From Leuconostoc holzapfelii (GTDB taxonomy: Bacteria; Bacillota; Bacilli; Lactobacillales; Lactobacillaceae), in NCBI RefSeq assembly GCF_012396485.1, contig NZ_JAAXPO010000008.1, positions 16,615-80,614 on the forward strand: DNA of 64,000 bases. Direction: 5' to 3'. The notes under the pieces are model-generated. The model saw only the letters and a program-made list of their open reading frames with translations. It had not been told where the DNA came from and did no database searches. Numbering within the stretch: position 1 is the stretch's first letter; the number at the start of each line of letters is the position of its first letter. This document shows positions 15,551 through 24,405 of this stretch, piece after piece. The translations under genes were made by a program, and so were the position numbers.

Positions 15551-16507
15551 ATGTCATTAATGGCGATGTTTTCACTCGTAATTTCTAGTACATTGGTTTA
15601 TTCAGCACCATTGATTTTCACATCAATTGGTGGCACGTTCTCTGAACGTGGCGGGGTGGTCAACGTGGGCTTGGAAGGGATCATGGGCATGGGTGCGTTT
15701 GCATCAGTGGTCTTTAACCTCACCTTTGCGAGCACGTTTGGTGCAGCAACGCCTTGGCTTGGCTTAATTGCAGGCGCCGTTGTTGGCTTGCTCTTTTCTT
15801 TGTTACATGCTGTTGCAACAGTGACGTTACGTGCCGATCATATCATTTCAGGTACGGTAATTAACTTGATGGCACCAGCACTCGGGGTATTTTTGATTAA
15901 GGTGCTTTATGGCAAAGGTCAAACGGTACCTATTTCGCAAGACTTTGGTTACACATCAATTCCTGGCTTGTCACATATTCCAGTCCTTGGGCAACTTTTC
16001 TTTGCCAAGACGTCAGGACCGGCTTGGCTTGCCATCTTTGTGGCCGTTTTGTCTTGGTATATTATTTTCAAGACGAAGTTTGGTTTGCGACTCCGTTCTG
16101 TGGGTGAAAACCCACAAGCGGCTGATACTTTGGGCTTGAATGTGGCGCGTTTGCGCTATTCTGGCGTGATGATTTCAGGTTTGCTTGGTGGTATTGGTGG
16201 TGCCGTCGTGGCACAATCTATTTCACTCAATTATTCAGCGAGCACGATTGTTGGCCAAGGGTTTATGGCGATGGCAGCCATGATTTTTGGCCGTTGGAAT
16301 CCAATTGGCGCGCTGGGCGCTTCATTATTCTTTGGGTTGTCTCAATCCCTTGCAGTGGTTGGTGCGCAATTACCAGGTTTGAAAAATGTGCCATCCATTT
16401 GGTTGCAAATTGCACCGTATCTTTTGACAATTATCGTATTGGTGTTCTTCTTTGGTAAGACACGAGCACCAAAGGCTGATGGTGTCAATTATATTAAGGC
16501 AGCTTAG
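15551..16507 (+). CDS. Nucleoside ABC importer permease 2
   Basis: Second membrane subunit, 318 residues (NupQ/YufQ class). It has the typical SGGTFSERGGVVNVGLEGIMG-like N-terminal block and the ENPQAADTLGL coupling segment. It is the last gene of the three-gene operon and is followed by an intrinsic terminator. Together with the NupC-type transporter 215 bases downstream it indicates that nucleoside salvage is important to this organism. Confidence 0.88.
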   Translation: MSLMAMFSLVISSTLVYSAPLIFTSIGGTFSERGGVVNVGLEGIMGMGAFASVVFNLTFASTFGAATPWLGLIAGAVVGLLFSLLHAVATVTLRADHIISGTVINLMAPALGVFLIKVLYGKGQTVPISQDFGYTSIPGLSHIPVLGQLFFAKTSGPAWLAIFVAVLSWYIIFKTKFGLRLRSVGENPQAADTLGLNVARLRYSGVMISGLLGGIGGAVVAQSISLNYSASTIVGQGFMAMAAMIFGRWNPIGALGASLFFGLSQSLAVVGAQLPGLKNVPSIWLQIAPYLLTIIVLVFFFGKTRAPKADGVNYIKAA

Positions 16508-16517
16508 CAGCCATTTC

Positions 16518-16547
16518 AAAAGCTTAGTGATTGCACTAAGCTTTTTT
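16518..16547 (+). terminator. Terminator of the nucleoside ABC operon
   Basis: AAAAGCTTAGTG-ATTG-CACTAAGCTTTTTT, strong stem and T run. Confidence 0.9.
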
Positions 16548-16583
16548 GATGCGATAAAACTGTTTATTATTGCAAATAACGGT

Positions 16584-16613
16584 CGGGAATATTTTAATTT
16601 ATTCCCGATTTTT
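16584..16613 (+). terminator. Second hairpin terminator before nupC
   Basis: CGGGAATA/TATTCCCG around an AT-rich loop, followed by ATTTTTG. It directly precedes the nupC promoter and insulates it. Confidence 0.7.
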
Positions 16614-16640
16614 GTTGTTGCTTGGCCATTCTGTTATAAT
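16612..16640 (+). promoter_or_regulatory. nupC promoter
   Basis: TTGTTG (16612-16617), 17-base spacer, TATAAT (16635-16640). Confidence 0.75.
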
Positions 16641-16721
16641 GGTCAGTGATATAAATTTTCTCATGAAACAACACTTGAAATCATCCTAGGATCAGGATGA
16701 GAGAGCAGAGAGGTAGTTAAT

Positions 16722-17945
16722 ATGCTTGTAATGATGAACATCCTAAGTATCCCAATATTGATTGGGATTGCGTATTTATTTTCAAATGATAAGAAAAACA
16801 TTCAATGGCGTTCTGTCGCCATTGTGCTAGCCATTGAAGTATTGTTGGCATGGTTTTTCACGCAATTCAAAATGGGGCAAGTGGCCGTGCAAGGTGCAGC
16901 CGATGGGTTTAATTGGCTTGTTTCAGTTGCTTCTGAAGGGATTGCTTTTGCTTTGCCAGATTGGTTGACTGCCAATCATGGTGGGCCCAATTTTGTCACC
17001 TCTGCTTTATTACCAATTTTACTCGTGGTGCCATTATTTGATATTTTGACGTATATTGGTTTGCTCCCTTGGCTGATTAAATGGATTGGCAAAGGGTTAG
17101 CGTTCATCACGGGGCAACCTAAATTTGAAGCATTTTTCTCAATTGAAATGATGTTTTTGGGTAATACAGAAGTCTTAGCTGTTTCTAAGGCGCAGTTGGA
17201 TCGCATGTCTGCACGTCGCAACTTCACCTTGGCGATGATGTCGATGAGCTGTGTCACGTCGGCAATTATTGGGTCTTATACCCAGATGGTGCCTGGTAAA
17301 TATGTCCTTACGGCGATTCCGTTAAACATCCTTGGCGCCATTGTGATTTCAGCGATCTTAAATCCAACCAAAGTGGCCCCAGAAGATGATGTCATTGTCC
17401 ATGTTGCTGGCGATGGCGACAAAAAGGAACCTTTCTTTTCATTTTTGGGCGATTCTATTTTGGGTGCCGGCAAGTTGATTTTAATCATTACGGCAACCGT
17501 CATTACATTTGTTTCTTTGGCAGCGTTGATTAACCAATTGTTGAGTTTGACGGGGCTACATTGGTTGACGCTGGAAAATATGTTCGGTGTTGTGATGTTC
17601 CCATTTGCTTGGATCTTAGGCTTTAATAGCCATGACGCCTTTCAAATTGCCCAATTTATGGGAACGAAGCTCGTGACCAATGAATTTGTCGTGATGGGTG
17701 AAATTTCTAAAAATATTATGGCGCATAAAGGTTTATTTGCCAATGAACACGCGCGGATTGTGTTGACGGTCTTCTTGACGAGTTTTGCTAATTTTGGCAC
17801 TTTGGGGATGATTATTGGTGCCTTTAGAGGTCTGATTGACAAAGAAAAAAATGATTATATTAGCGCTCGTGTCCCATATATGTTACTTGCTGGTATCTTG
17901 GTATCGCTTGTATCGGCAGCAACTGCCGGGTTGTTCGTTTGGTAA
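16722..17945 (+). CDS. nupC: NupC-family concentrative nucleoside transporter
   Basis: Proton- or sodium-coupled nucleoside symporter of the CNT family, 407 residues, membrane. Typical parts are the GQPKFEAFFSIEMMFLGNTEVL segment, the SYTQMVPG segment and the C-terminal SFANFGTLGMIIGAFRGL segment. The ATG at 16722 is preceded by AGAGG nine bases upstream. It is monocistronic, with its own promoter and a strong terminator, and is functionally redundant with the ABC importer upstream. Confidence 0.92.
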   Translation: MLVMMNILSIPILIGIAYLFSNDKKNIQWRSVAIVLAIEVLLAWFFTQFKMGQVAVQGAADGFNWLVSVASEGIAFALPDWLTANHGGPNFVTSALLPILLVVPLFDILTYIGLLPWLIKWIGKGLAFITGQPKFEAFFSIEMMFLGNTEVLAVSKAQLDRMSARRNFTLAMMSMSCVTSAIIGSYTQMVPGKYVLTAIPLNILGAIVISAILNPTKVAPEDDVIVHVAGDGDKKEPFFSFLGDSILGAGKLILIITATVITFVSLAALINQLLSLTGLHWLTLENMFGVVMFPFAWILGFNSHDAFQIAQFMGTKLVTNEFVVMGEISKNIMAHKGLFANEHARIVLTVFLTSFANFGTLGMIIGAFRGLIDKEKNDYISARVPYMLLAGILVSLVSAATAGLFVW

Positions 17946-17957
17946 TGCGTCAGGCAC

Positions 17958-17985
17958 AAAAAAAGCACAATGCTGTGCTTTTTTT
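17958..17985. terminator. Bidirectional terminator between nupC and hicDH
   Basis: AAAAAAAGCACA-ATGC-TGTGCTTTTTTT, symmetrical A and T runs serve both convergent genes. Confidence 0.92.
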
Positions 17986-17988
17986 AAT

Positions 17989-18903
17989 TTAGAGGTATTC
18001 GGCTGTTTTGGCGGCAATTGCATCAGCAGATTGTTTTAAAGCGGCTTGTTCAGCAGCCGTAAGTGCCAAGGTGAAATCAGCCACAATCCCGCCACGCCCA
18101 ATCACAGCTGGCGTAGAAATATAGCCAGCAAAGCGTGCATCGTAGTGTGACACGATTGCTTCGCTTCGCGCATCGGACAGCACGAGTTGTGCCAACGATA
18201 CGGCAGCATGAGCGATGGCGAAGTTTGTGTATTTTTTACCGGCAAACACAGTAAATCCGCCAACGCGCGCATCCTCAGCAACCTGGTCTAAATCCAGGTG
18301 GTAATTCGCGGCTAAATCGGTGGCGGTTTGACCGAGTGCTTTGACGGTAGACCAAGCTGCAAACTGTGAATCGCCATGTTCACCAAGCATGTAACCAGAC
18401 ACACTACGTGGATCAATCGCTAATGCCTCCCCCAAGGCACGCTTGAGACGCGCCGTGTCTAAATACGTCCCTGTCCCAAACACTTGTTGTGTGGGTAAAC
18501 CGGTGGCTTGTTGATAGAGTCCAGTAATGACATCCACTGGATTGGAAATCACAATCAGCACGCCGTTGAATCCCGCCGCTTTTAGATCACGTCCTACTTG
18601 CTGTACTTCTGGTGTATTCGCCCGTAATTCCGTGAAACGGTCACCGCCAGGTTGAATGAGTTCAATGTGGCCCAGGGCTGAAATAACGACATCCGCATCG
18701 GCCAAATCTTTTGGCTCCCCCGCAGTCACAGTGACGTGATCGGGCAGTAAACTGGCGGCATCGCTGAAATCAAGCACTTCTGAAGCGAGTTTATCAGGCT
18801 GCTTGTCGACTAAAACGAGTTCGTCAGCGAGCCCCTGACTGACAATAATATGTGCCACTGTGGCACCAACATGACCAATACCTACAACACCAATTTTTCG
18901 CAT
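17989..18903 (-). CDS. L-2-hydroxyisocaproate dehydrogenase-type L-lactate dehydrogenase
   Basis: NAD-dependent L-2-hydroxyacid dehydrogenase of 304 residues. The Rossmann GIGHVGATVAH (8-18), the adenosine-binding D33, the ISNPVDVIT block, substrate arginine R152 in DTARLKRAL and the catalytic histidine H176 in GEHGDSQ are all present. The overall pattern (GDRFTELR, DPRSVSGYMLGEHGDSQFAAWSTV) is closer to lactobacillal L-HicDH than to fermentative Ldh, so the substrates are likely branched-chain or aromatic 2-oxo acids. The nearby branched-chain amino acid exporter azlCD fits this reading. GAGGTGAG precedes the ATG. Confidence 0.85.
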   Translation of the reverse strand: MRKIGVVGIGHVGATVAHIIVSQGLADELVLVDKQPDKLASEVLDFSDAASLLPDHVTVTAGEPKDLADADVVISALGHIELIQPGGDRFTELRANTPEVQQVGRDLKAAGFNGVLIVISNPVDVITGLYQQATGLPTQQVFGTGTYLDTARLKRALGEALAIDPRSVSGYMLGEHGDSQFAAWSTVKALGQTATDLAANYHLDLDQVAEDARVGGFTVFAGKKYTNFAIAHAAVSLAQLVLSDARSEAIVSHYDARFAGYISTPAVIGRGGIVADFTLALTAAEQAALKQSADAIAAKTAEYL

Positions 18904-18941
18904 CGTCTCACCTCATGAATAAAAAATGTGTTAATGGTTAG

Positions 18942-18971
18942 ATTATACCCATTTTTATAGGAAAAAGACAA
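18942..18971 (-). promoter_or_regulatory. hicDH promoter
   Basis: Minus-strand TTGTCT (18966-18971), 18-base spacer, TATAAT (18942-18947). Confidence 0.65.
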
Positions 18972-18981
18972 GGTTCATTAA

Positions 18982-18997
18982 TGTTTCACGTGAAACC
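18982..18997. other. parS chromosome partition site (ParB binding)
   Basis: TGTTTCACGTGAAACC matches 15 of 16 bases of the bacterial parS consensus TGTTTCACGTGAAACA and keeps the invariant palindromic core. It lies in the intergenic region between hicDH and azlC, upstream of both promoters. parS sites cluster around the replication origin in most bacteria, so the window is probably origin-proximal. Confidence 0.85.
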
Positions 18998-19130
18998 TTA
19001 TTGAATTGTCAGGTAAAAATGAGGTGAAAAATACGATGCCAAATTGACCGGATTGTGTCACATGTGGTGGCTAAATTTATGATAAAATATAATTCTGTGC
19101 AATACTCTAAAAATATTAAGGGAGTTCATC

Positions 19131-19868
19131 ATGTCATTGATGTCCAAAACCGATTTTCGCAAGGTGTGGAATTCGGTGTTGCCACTCTTTGTTAGTTATT
19201 TGCCGTTAGGCCTTGCGAGTGGTATTTTACTACAGTCTGTGCATTTTAACGTGTTACAGACTTTCCTAATTTCTGTCCTTGTTTTTTCAGGTGGTGGTCA
19301 ATTCTTGGTCGTGTCTTTACTGGCAACACAGAGCAGTGTGAGTACGATACTAATGATGGTTTTCTTCCTAGAATTGCGATACGCTTTACTTGGTGCCACA
19401 TTGTCACACTATCTAAAACAAGAGTCGAATCGCTTTTTGGCTATCTTTTCACAGTCTATGAACGATGAAAACTATGCGGTGAATCATCTCAAGTTTTTAA
19501 CGGACAGTTCATGGGATGCCCAAAAGGCACTCTGGGTGAACTGGTTATCCATGTTAGCTTGGGTTTTGGCTAACGTAACGGGTACCATTAGTGCCCATTT
19601 TGTTAAGATAGATAGCAGTTTGGTCCATTTTGCTTTAACCGCGATGTTTGTTTACATGCTCGTCATGCACGTAAAGAACAAAAAACGTTTAGTGGCAGCA
19701 CTGGTATCTGCTATTTTGGCCGTGTGCTTCATGATTACGATTAAGAACACTTTTGGGATTGTCTTGGCGACACTGGTGGCATCTTATGCCGGCCACAGTT
19801 TTGAGCAGTGGCAACATAAGCGGCGTGAGGTAGCTAACCCAACCGTGATTGTAGAGGAACAGGTATGA
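19131..19868 (+). CDS. azlC: AzlC-family branched-chain amino acid exporter subunit
   Basis: Large subunit of an AzlCD/BrnFE-type exporter of branched-chain amino acids, 245 residues, membrane. The N-terminal PLFVSYLPLGLASGILLQ block and FFLELRYALLGATLSHYL are characteristic of AzlC. GGGAG lies upstream of the ATG. It overlaps azlD by four bases (ATGA), so translation is coupled. The neighbouring L-HicDH acts on branched-chain 2-oxo acids, which suggests a shared role in handling excess branched-chain amino acids. Confidence 0.88.
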   Translation: MSLMSKTDFRKVWNSVLPLFVSYLPLGLASGILLQSVHFNVLQTFLISVLVFSGGGQFLVVSLLATQSSVSTILMMVFFLELRYALLGATLSHYLKQESNRFLAIFSQSMNDENYAVNHLKFLTDSSWDAQKALWVNWLSMLAWVLANVTGTISAHFVKIDSSLVHFALTAMFVYMLVMHVKNKKRLVAALVSAILAVCFMITIKNTFGIVLATLVASYAGHSFEQWQHKRREVANPTVIVEEQV

Positions 19869-20185
19869 GCGAACTAGGAATTTATGGTTTAATTTTTGGC
19901 TTATTTTTGGCAGCTTATCTGCCTCGGGTACTCCCAATTTTTTATTTTTCAAAGCGACAAATCCCCAGTTGGTTCCATGAATGGATGAAATATGTACCTA
20001 TCTCACTTTTTGCCGCATTGGTTGCAAAAGATGTTTTCATTAAAGGCACAGCCTTTGAATGGCGTTGGTCGCATGTTTTGACAGTTGGGATTGTCTTCTT
20101 CATTGCTTATAAAAGTCGCTCAATGGTAATTTCAGTGATTACCGGTTTGATTGCGATTTATCTGACAACAATATTTTTTGGTTAA
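19865..20185 (+). CDS. azlD: AzlD-family branched-chain amino acid exporter subunit
   Basis: Small partner of AzlC, 106 residues with about four hydrophobic helices and the family-typical YLPRVLPIFYFSKRQIPSW N-terminal segment. The start overlaps the azlC stop. A terminator follows at once, so the operon is azlCD only. No Lrp/AzlB-type regulator is adjacent. Confidence 0.87.
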   Translation: MSELGIYGLIFGLFLAAYLPRVLPIFYFSKRQIPSWFHEWMKYVPISLFAALVAKDVFIKGTAFEWRWSHVLTVGIVFFIAYKSRSMVISVITGLIAIYLTTIFFG

Positions 20186-20208
20186 AGTCTGCTTTGGCAG
20201 GCTTTTTT
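20186..20208 (+). terminator. azlCD terminator
   Basis: AGTCTGC-TTTG-GCAGGCT followed by TTTTT. Confidence 0.8.
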
Positions 20209-20324
20209 GCTAGCTTGTGTTTTTGCATGAATTTATTTCATTTAAAGATGAAAAAGTTTAGTTTTATTTCTCGATACATTTCAACTAAGATAGAGAGTAT
20301 ACGTGATTTAAGGGGAAAATTTTC

Positions 20325-21662
20325 ATGACGCAAGAACATCAAATGGCACGGACTTTATCGGGTCGTCATATCAACATGATTGCGCTAGGCGGGACAATTG
20401 GCACCGGGTTGTTTCTAGGCGCGGGTGACTCTATTCAAAAAGCTGGGCCTGCGATTTTACTGGTCTATATAATTACTGGGTTGTTCATTTTTGCCATGAT
20501 GCGGGCACTTGGCGAATTGCTGTTATCCGATCATGAACAAACAACGTTTATCGGTTTTATTAAAAAGTATCTTGGGCCGCGTGCTGGCTTTGTGATGGGG
20601 TGGACCTATTGGCTTGGCTGGATTATTGTTGCCATGGCTGAGTTAACGGCTATTGGGAAATATATGCAGTTCTGGTTGCCGGGCACACCGGCTTGGCTGT
20701 GGGAAATGATTTTTCTCGGGCTGTTATATATGATGAATATCGTAGCGGTCAAAGCCTTTGGTGAAGCAGAATTTTGGTTCTCGTTGATTAAAATCATTGC
20801 GATTGTCGCCATGATTGCAACGGGAATCATCATGGTTTTGGGCCACGTTCGGACTAGTGCTGGCGTGACACAACTCTCGACACTATGGTCACATGGGCTT
20901 GTTGCACATCATGGCAGTCAACTCCTGACAACCTTCCAGATGGCCTTTTTCGCCTTTTTGGGGGTTGAGTTTGTTGGGATTGCAGCATCTGAAACGCAAA
21001 ATCCCAGCCACACCATTCCCAAGTCAATCAATTCAATTATTATCCGCATCTTAATCTTTTATGTTGGCGCCCTACTAGCCATTATGGTGATTCAACCTTG
21101 GACCCATTACAGTGCGGATAATTCACCGTTTGTCCAAGTATTTTCAAACATTGGCATTACGGCGGCCGCTGGGCTAATTAATTTTGTCATTTTAACAGCT
21201 GCTGCATCGTCGTTGAATAGTGCGCTATTTACTACCGGCCGCATGCTTTTCTCTTTGGCGCCTAAGACAAGTTATTTTGCCCAATTGAATCGTCGGTTGA
21301 TTCCAATGCGGGCGATTACCTTTTCTGCAATCCTTGTTGCTGTGGCGATTGGCTTGAGTTACGTCTTTCCAAAGGATGCTTTTGGGTTAGTCACGTCAAC
21401 TGCATCGGCAACGTTTATTGTCATTTACGTTGCGCTGATGATAACGCATCTGGCTTATCGTCGTTCGGCTGACTTTAAAACGGGCAGCCAGCAGTTTAAG
21501 TTGGCTTTTGCACCGGTGTCAAATTATTTCACGATTGGATTTATGTTAGCAATATTTGCGATTTTACTGTTGTCACCAGCAACGATGGTGACAACAGTGC
21601 TGGCGATCGTGTGGTTTATTGTGTTAACCATGCTGAGTGTGTTACGTGTTAAAAACAATTAA
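20325..21662 (+). CDS. APC-family amino acid permease (AAT type)
   Basis: Proton-coupled amino acid uptake protein with 12 predicted helices, 445 residues. It begins with the family signature GRHINMIALGGTIGTGLFLGAG (helix 1, unwound GTG substrate site) and has the ALGELLL and GWTYWLGWI segments of the AAT group. The fit is to transporters like CycA, AnsP or ProY; the exact substrate is not determined by sequence. The start has AAGGGG upstream. It is monocistronic, with a terminator shared with the convergent TrpXYZ operon. Confidence 0.87.
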   Translation: MTQEHQMARTLSGRHINMIALGGTIGTGLFLGAGDSIQKAGPAILLVYIITGLFIFAMMRALGELLLSDHEQTTFIGFIKKYLGPRAGFVMGWTYWLGWIIVAMAELTAIGKYMQFWLPGTPAWLWEMIFLGLLYMMNIVAVKAFGEAEFWFSLIKIIAIVAMIATGIIMVLGHVRTSAGVTQLSTLWSHGLVAHHGSQLLTTFQMAFFAFLGVEFVGIAASETQNPSHTIPKSINSIIIRILIFYVGALLAIMVIQPWTHYSADNSPFVQVFSNIGITAAAGLINFVILTAAASSLNSALFTTGRMLFSLAPKTSYFAQLNRRLIPMRAITFSAILVAVAIGLSYVFPKDAFGLVTSTASATFIVIYVALMITHLAYRRSADFKTGSQQFKLAFAPVSNYFTIGFMLAIFAILLLSPATMVTTVLAIVWFIVLTMLSVLRVKNN

Positions 21663-21687
21663 AAAACCGCCTACGGGCGGTTTTTTT
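21661..21687. terminator. Bidirectional terminator
   Basis: CCGCC-TACG-GGCGG with six As before and seven Ts after. It ends the permease gene and the convergent trpXYZ operon. Confidence 0.9.
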
Positions 21688-22441
21688 AGGCCATAAAATA
21701 GGTTAAAATTTTGGCTTCATCTAAAGCGGCTTTTTCTTCGTCACGCACATCGAGGACAATTTTACCAGCATTGAGAATAATTAAGCGATTGCCATACTTT
21801 AAGGCATCCGCTAAATTATGAGTAATCATCAGAGCTGTCAGGTGGTTTCTCGTGACTTGGTCATTTGTGGCGTGCATCAACTGCTCTGACGTTTTCGGAT
21901 CCAATGCCGCTGTATGTTCGTCAAGTAATAGCAATTCTGGTTTAACACGGGTGGCCATGAGAAAGCTCAAAGCTTGACGTTGGCCACCGGATAGATCGCC
22001 AGTCGCGGTCTGTAAGCGGGTATCTAAATTATTTCCCATGACCTTGGTGAGTTGGGCATACTCAGCGAGCTTGTCTTTACTGAGTCCACGGGGTCTCAGC
22101 GTGCGCTTTTGGCCGCGTTTTTCAGCCAATAAAAGATTTTCGGCGACGGTCATGCGTGGCGCCGTACCCATTTTAGGGTCTTGGAAAACGCGTGCGATGG
22201 TGTTGGTGCGGGATACCGCCGTGGTGTTAGTAATGTTTCGTCCGTTGTGTGATAAGGTGCCGGAAGCAACCGGAAGATTACCAGCAATCGTGTTGAAGAG
22301 CGTCGACTTGCCGGCACCATTCGTGCCGAGCACTGTAATAAAATCACCAGCATAAATATCAAAATTCAGCTGATCAAGGATTCGGACGTTGTCACCAACA
22401 GTGACAACAATGTCTTGTAATGAAAATACGGGGCTAGTCAT
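21686..22441 (-). CDS. trpZ: TrpXYZ-type ABC importer, ATP-binding protein
   Basis: ATPase of 251 residues with Walker A GTNGAGKST near residue 39, signature LSGGQRQAL and Walker B LLLLDEHTAALDP. It is the third gene of an operon with a PF04392-type substrate-binding protein and a branched-chain-type permease, the composition called TrpXYZ in streptococci. It overlaps the permease gene by eight bases. The tryptophan assignment comes mainly from the operon leader, which carries a Trp-codon attenuator. Some related systems carry other solutes, so the name is provisional. Confidence 0.8.
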   Translation of the reverse strand: MTSPVFSLQDIVVTVGDNVRILDQLNFDIYAGDFITVLGTNGAGKSTLFNTIAGNLPVASGTLSHNGRNITNTTAVSRTNTIARVFQDPKMGTAPRMTVAENLLLAEKRGQKRTLRPRGLSKDKLAEYAQLTKVMGNNLDTRLQTATGDLSGGQRQALSFLMATRVKPELLLLDEHTAALDPKTSEQLMHATNDQVTRNHLTALMITHNLADALKYGNRLIILNAGKIVLDVRDEEKAALDEAKILTYFMA

Positions 22442-23333
22442 GTGTGATCACTCCTTTTTTAATAACGTGGTCGAGTTTCAGCGCATGGCGTAAACGTGGT
22501 AGCATCATAGCAACCGCCAGGACAACAGCTGAAATCAAATTCAAATCGTTGGTTGAGAAACCAAGTTGTAGCACGGCTAACAGGACAAGACGGTACAAAA
22601 TTGATCCCACAATCACTGCCACCAGGCGTTCATTTAGGGATAAGTCGCCAAATGCGACTTCACCAATAATGATGGATGCCAAAGCAATCACGATAATGCC
22701 AATCCCCATATTAATGTCGGCGTAGCCATTGTTTTGTGCAATCACGGCACCACCAAAGGCGATCAAACCATTGGAAAGCATCAAACCCATAATGGTCATG
22801 CGATCCGTCTTAATTCCGATAGATTGTGCCATGGTGGGATTATCACCTGTAGCAATGAAAGCTTGTCCGAGTTCTGTTTGCAAGAAGAAAACAAGGCCCA
22901 AAGTAATCATAGTAATGATTATGAAGCCCACAACAACGGAATCAAAATATTTTGGTAAGTGTTGGAGAAAGGCTGATGAGAAAATAGACTTTTGATTGAG
23001 CAAAGAAATATTGGCTGACCCCATAATTCGTAAATTAATGGATAGCGAGGCCGTCATCACCAAGATACCGGCCAAAAGAATGGGGATCCGGCCTTTGGTG
23101 TAGAGTAGACCGGTCGTTAAGCCGGCTAAAGTGCCGACCACAAAGGCAGCGAGGGTGGCGAGGTAAGGATTCACCCCGTGGGCAATCATCGTCACCGCAG
23201 TCGCGGCGCCGAGAGGGAATGACCCTTCAACGGTCATGTCGGGAAAGTCTAAAATGCGAAAGGTTAAAAAGAGGGCCACGCCTAGGACGGCCCATAGTAA
23301 CCCTTGGCCAATACTTGATACAATGATACTCAT
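22434..23333 (-). CDS. trpY: TrpXYZ-type ABC importer, permease
   Basis: Membrane subunit of 299 residues and about eight or nine helices, of the LivH-like permease superfamily. It has LTFRILDFPDMTVEGSFPLGAA near the N-terminus and a GDNPTMAQSIGI coupling segment. The start overlaps the stop of the substrate-binding gene by four bases, and its end overlaps the ATPase gene. The three proteins are therefore made from one message with coupled translation, under the trp-type attenuator upstream. Confidence 0.82.
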   Translation of the reverse strand: MSIIVSSIGQGLLWAVLGVALFLTFRILDFPDMTVEGSFPLGAATAVTMIAHGVNPYLATLAAFVVGTLAGLTTGLLYTKGRIPILLAGILVMTASLSINLRIMGSANISLLNQKSIFSSAFLQHLPKYFDSVVVGFIIITMITLGLVFFLQTELGQAFIATGDNPTMAQSIGIKTDRMTIMGLMLSNGLIAFGGAVIAQNNGYADINMGIGIIVIALASIIIGEVAFGDLSLNERLVAVIVGSILYRLVLLAVLQLGFSTNDLNLISAVVLAVAMMLPRLRHALKLDHVIKKGVITHD

Positions 23334-24334
23334 TTGATTACTTCTCCTTTTGTCTCTGCTGCTTTAACCATGCTGTCGGGTAGGTGGATGCCTAGTAGCT
23401 GGGCTTGCTTTAAATTCACAACCATATCCCCTTGTGTAATAGTTTTAACTGGGTAGTTGGCTGGATTTTTACCTTTCAGCACCTTGGCAGCCATGATACC
23501 GGCTTGATAACCGATGTCATATTGACTGACGGAAATCGTTGCTAACCCACCATCCTTGACCATGGTATCGACTGCGGGGATGACTGGAATTTTATTCTGG
23601 TTGGTCACGTTAATGAGGGTTTTCATGGCACTCGCCACGCCGTTATCTTGTGGGGCATAGACCACGTCTACTTGACTCGCCATGGTTTCGGCGACTTGTT
23701 GCATATCATTTGTCGTTGAAATCGTATAAAGCTTAACGTCGTAACCGGCTGCTTGGGCGAGTTTGGCCATATTTTTGGCATTGTACTCCCCACCATGATC
23801 AGAAGTGGTATAAATAATACCAAGTTTCTTGGCGTTTGGCACCGCTTGCTTGATGACGCTGAGATGCTGAGAAAGCGGTGAATCACCGGTTGTGCCCGTG
23901 ACATTATTGCCAGGATGTTGCGTTGTTTTAACCAGACCCGAACCTGCCGGGTCAGTGATGCCGGCCAAAATAACTGGGTTGCCACCGTTGGCGGTTTTAG
24001 CCAATGACAATGCAGCGGGTGTGGCGATACCAATGGTTAAATCAGCATTTTCATTGGCAAATTTTTGGGACATTGTTTTCAAGTTGGCTTGGTTGGCTTG
24101 GGCATTTTGATAATCAATTTTGATTTTCTGTCCGCTATAACCTTCTGATTTTAAGCCGTCGAGAATCCCGCGATGAATTTCATCTAACGCGGGGTGCGTG
24201 ACTAATTGCAGAATCCCAACTGTTGGGACGTAGTTGGCCTTTTTTTCGCTGTTGGCGGGGTGACTTGTTGTCACAAAGGCAACGGCAAGGAAGGCGAGGA
24301 TGGCCGTGATTGTGGCTAATAAGCGTTTGTTCAT
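23330..24334 (-). CDS. trpX: TrpXYZ-type ABC importer, substrate-binding protein
   Basis: Extracytoplasmic binding protein of 334 residues (ABC-substrate-binding PF04392 type: TVGILQLVTHPALDEIHRGI, then PVILAGITDPAGSGLV). The N-terminus has a basic start and a hydrophobic segment (residues 5-21) but no lipobox cysteine, so it is either anchored by an uncleaved segment or processed by signal peptidase I. The ATG at 24334 with GGAG eight bases upstream is chosen. The longer open frame runs back through the terminator hairpins of the leader and is not credible. Confidence 0.85.
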   Translation of the reverse strand: MNKRLLATITAILAFLAVAFVTTSHPANSEKKANYVPTVGILQLVTHPALDEIHRGILDGLKSEGYSGQKIKIDYQNAQANQANLKTMSQKFANENADLTIGIATPAALSLAKTANGGNPVILAGITDPAGSGLVKTTQHPGNNVTGTTGDSPLSQHLSVIKQAVPNAKKLGIIYTTSDHGGEYNAKNMAKLAQAAGYDVKLYTISTTNDMQQVAETMASQVDVVYAPQDNGVASAMKTLINVTNQNKIPVIPAVDTMVKDGGLATISVSQYDIGYQAGIMAAKVLKGKNPANYPVKTITQGDMVVNLKQAQLLGIHLPDSMVKAAETKGEVIK

Positions 24335-24358
24335 CTTCAAATCTCCGAATTTTTCTGT

Positions 24359-24405
24359 AAAATAAAATTGACCTTGGACGGCCACACAGGGCTTTCCAAG
24401 GTCAA
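24359..24405 (-). terminator. Second tandem terminator in the trpXYZ leader
   Basis: Minus-strand stem TTGACCTTGGA/TCCAAGGTCAA (11 bp, 24395-24405 with 24368-24378) is followed by TTTTATTTT. It lies between the first attenuator and trpX, so it must also be passed for expression. Confidence 0.75.
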
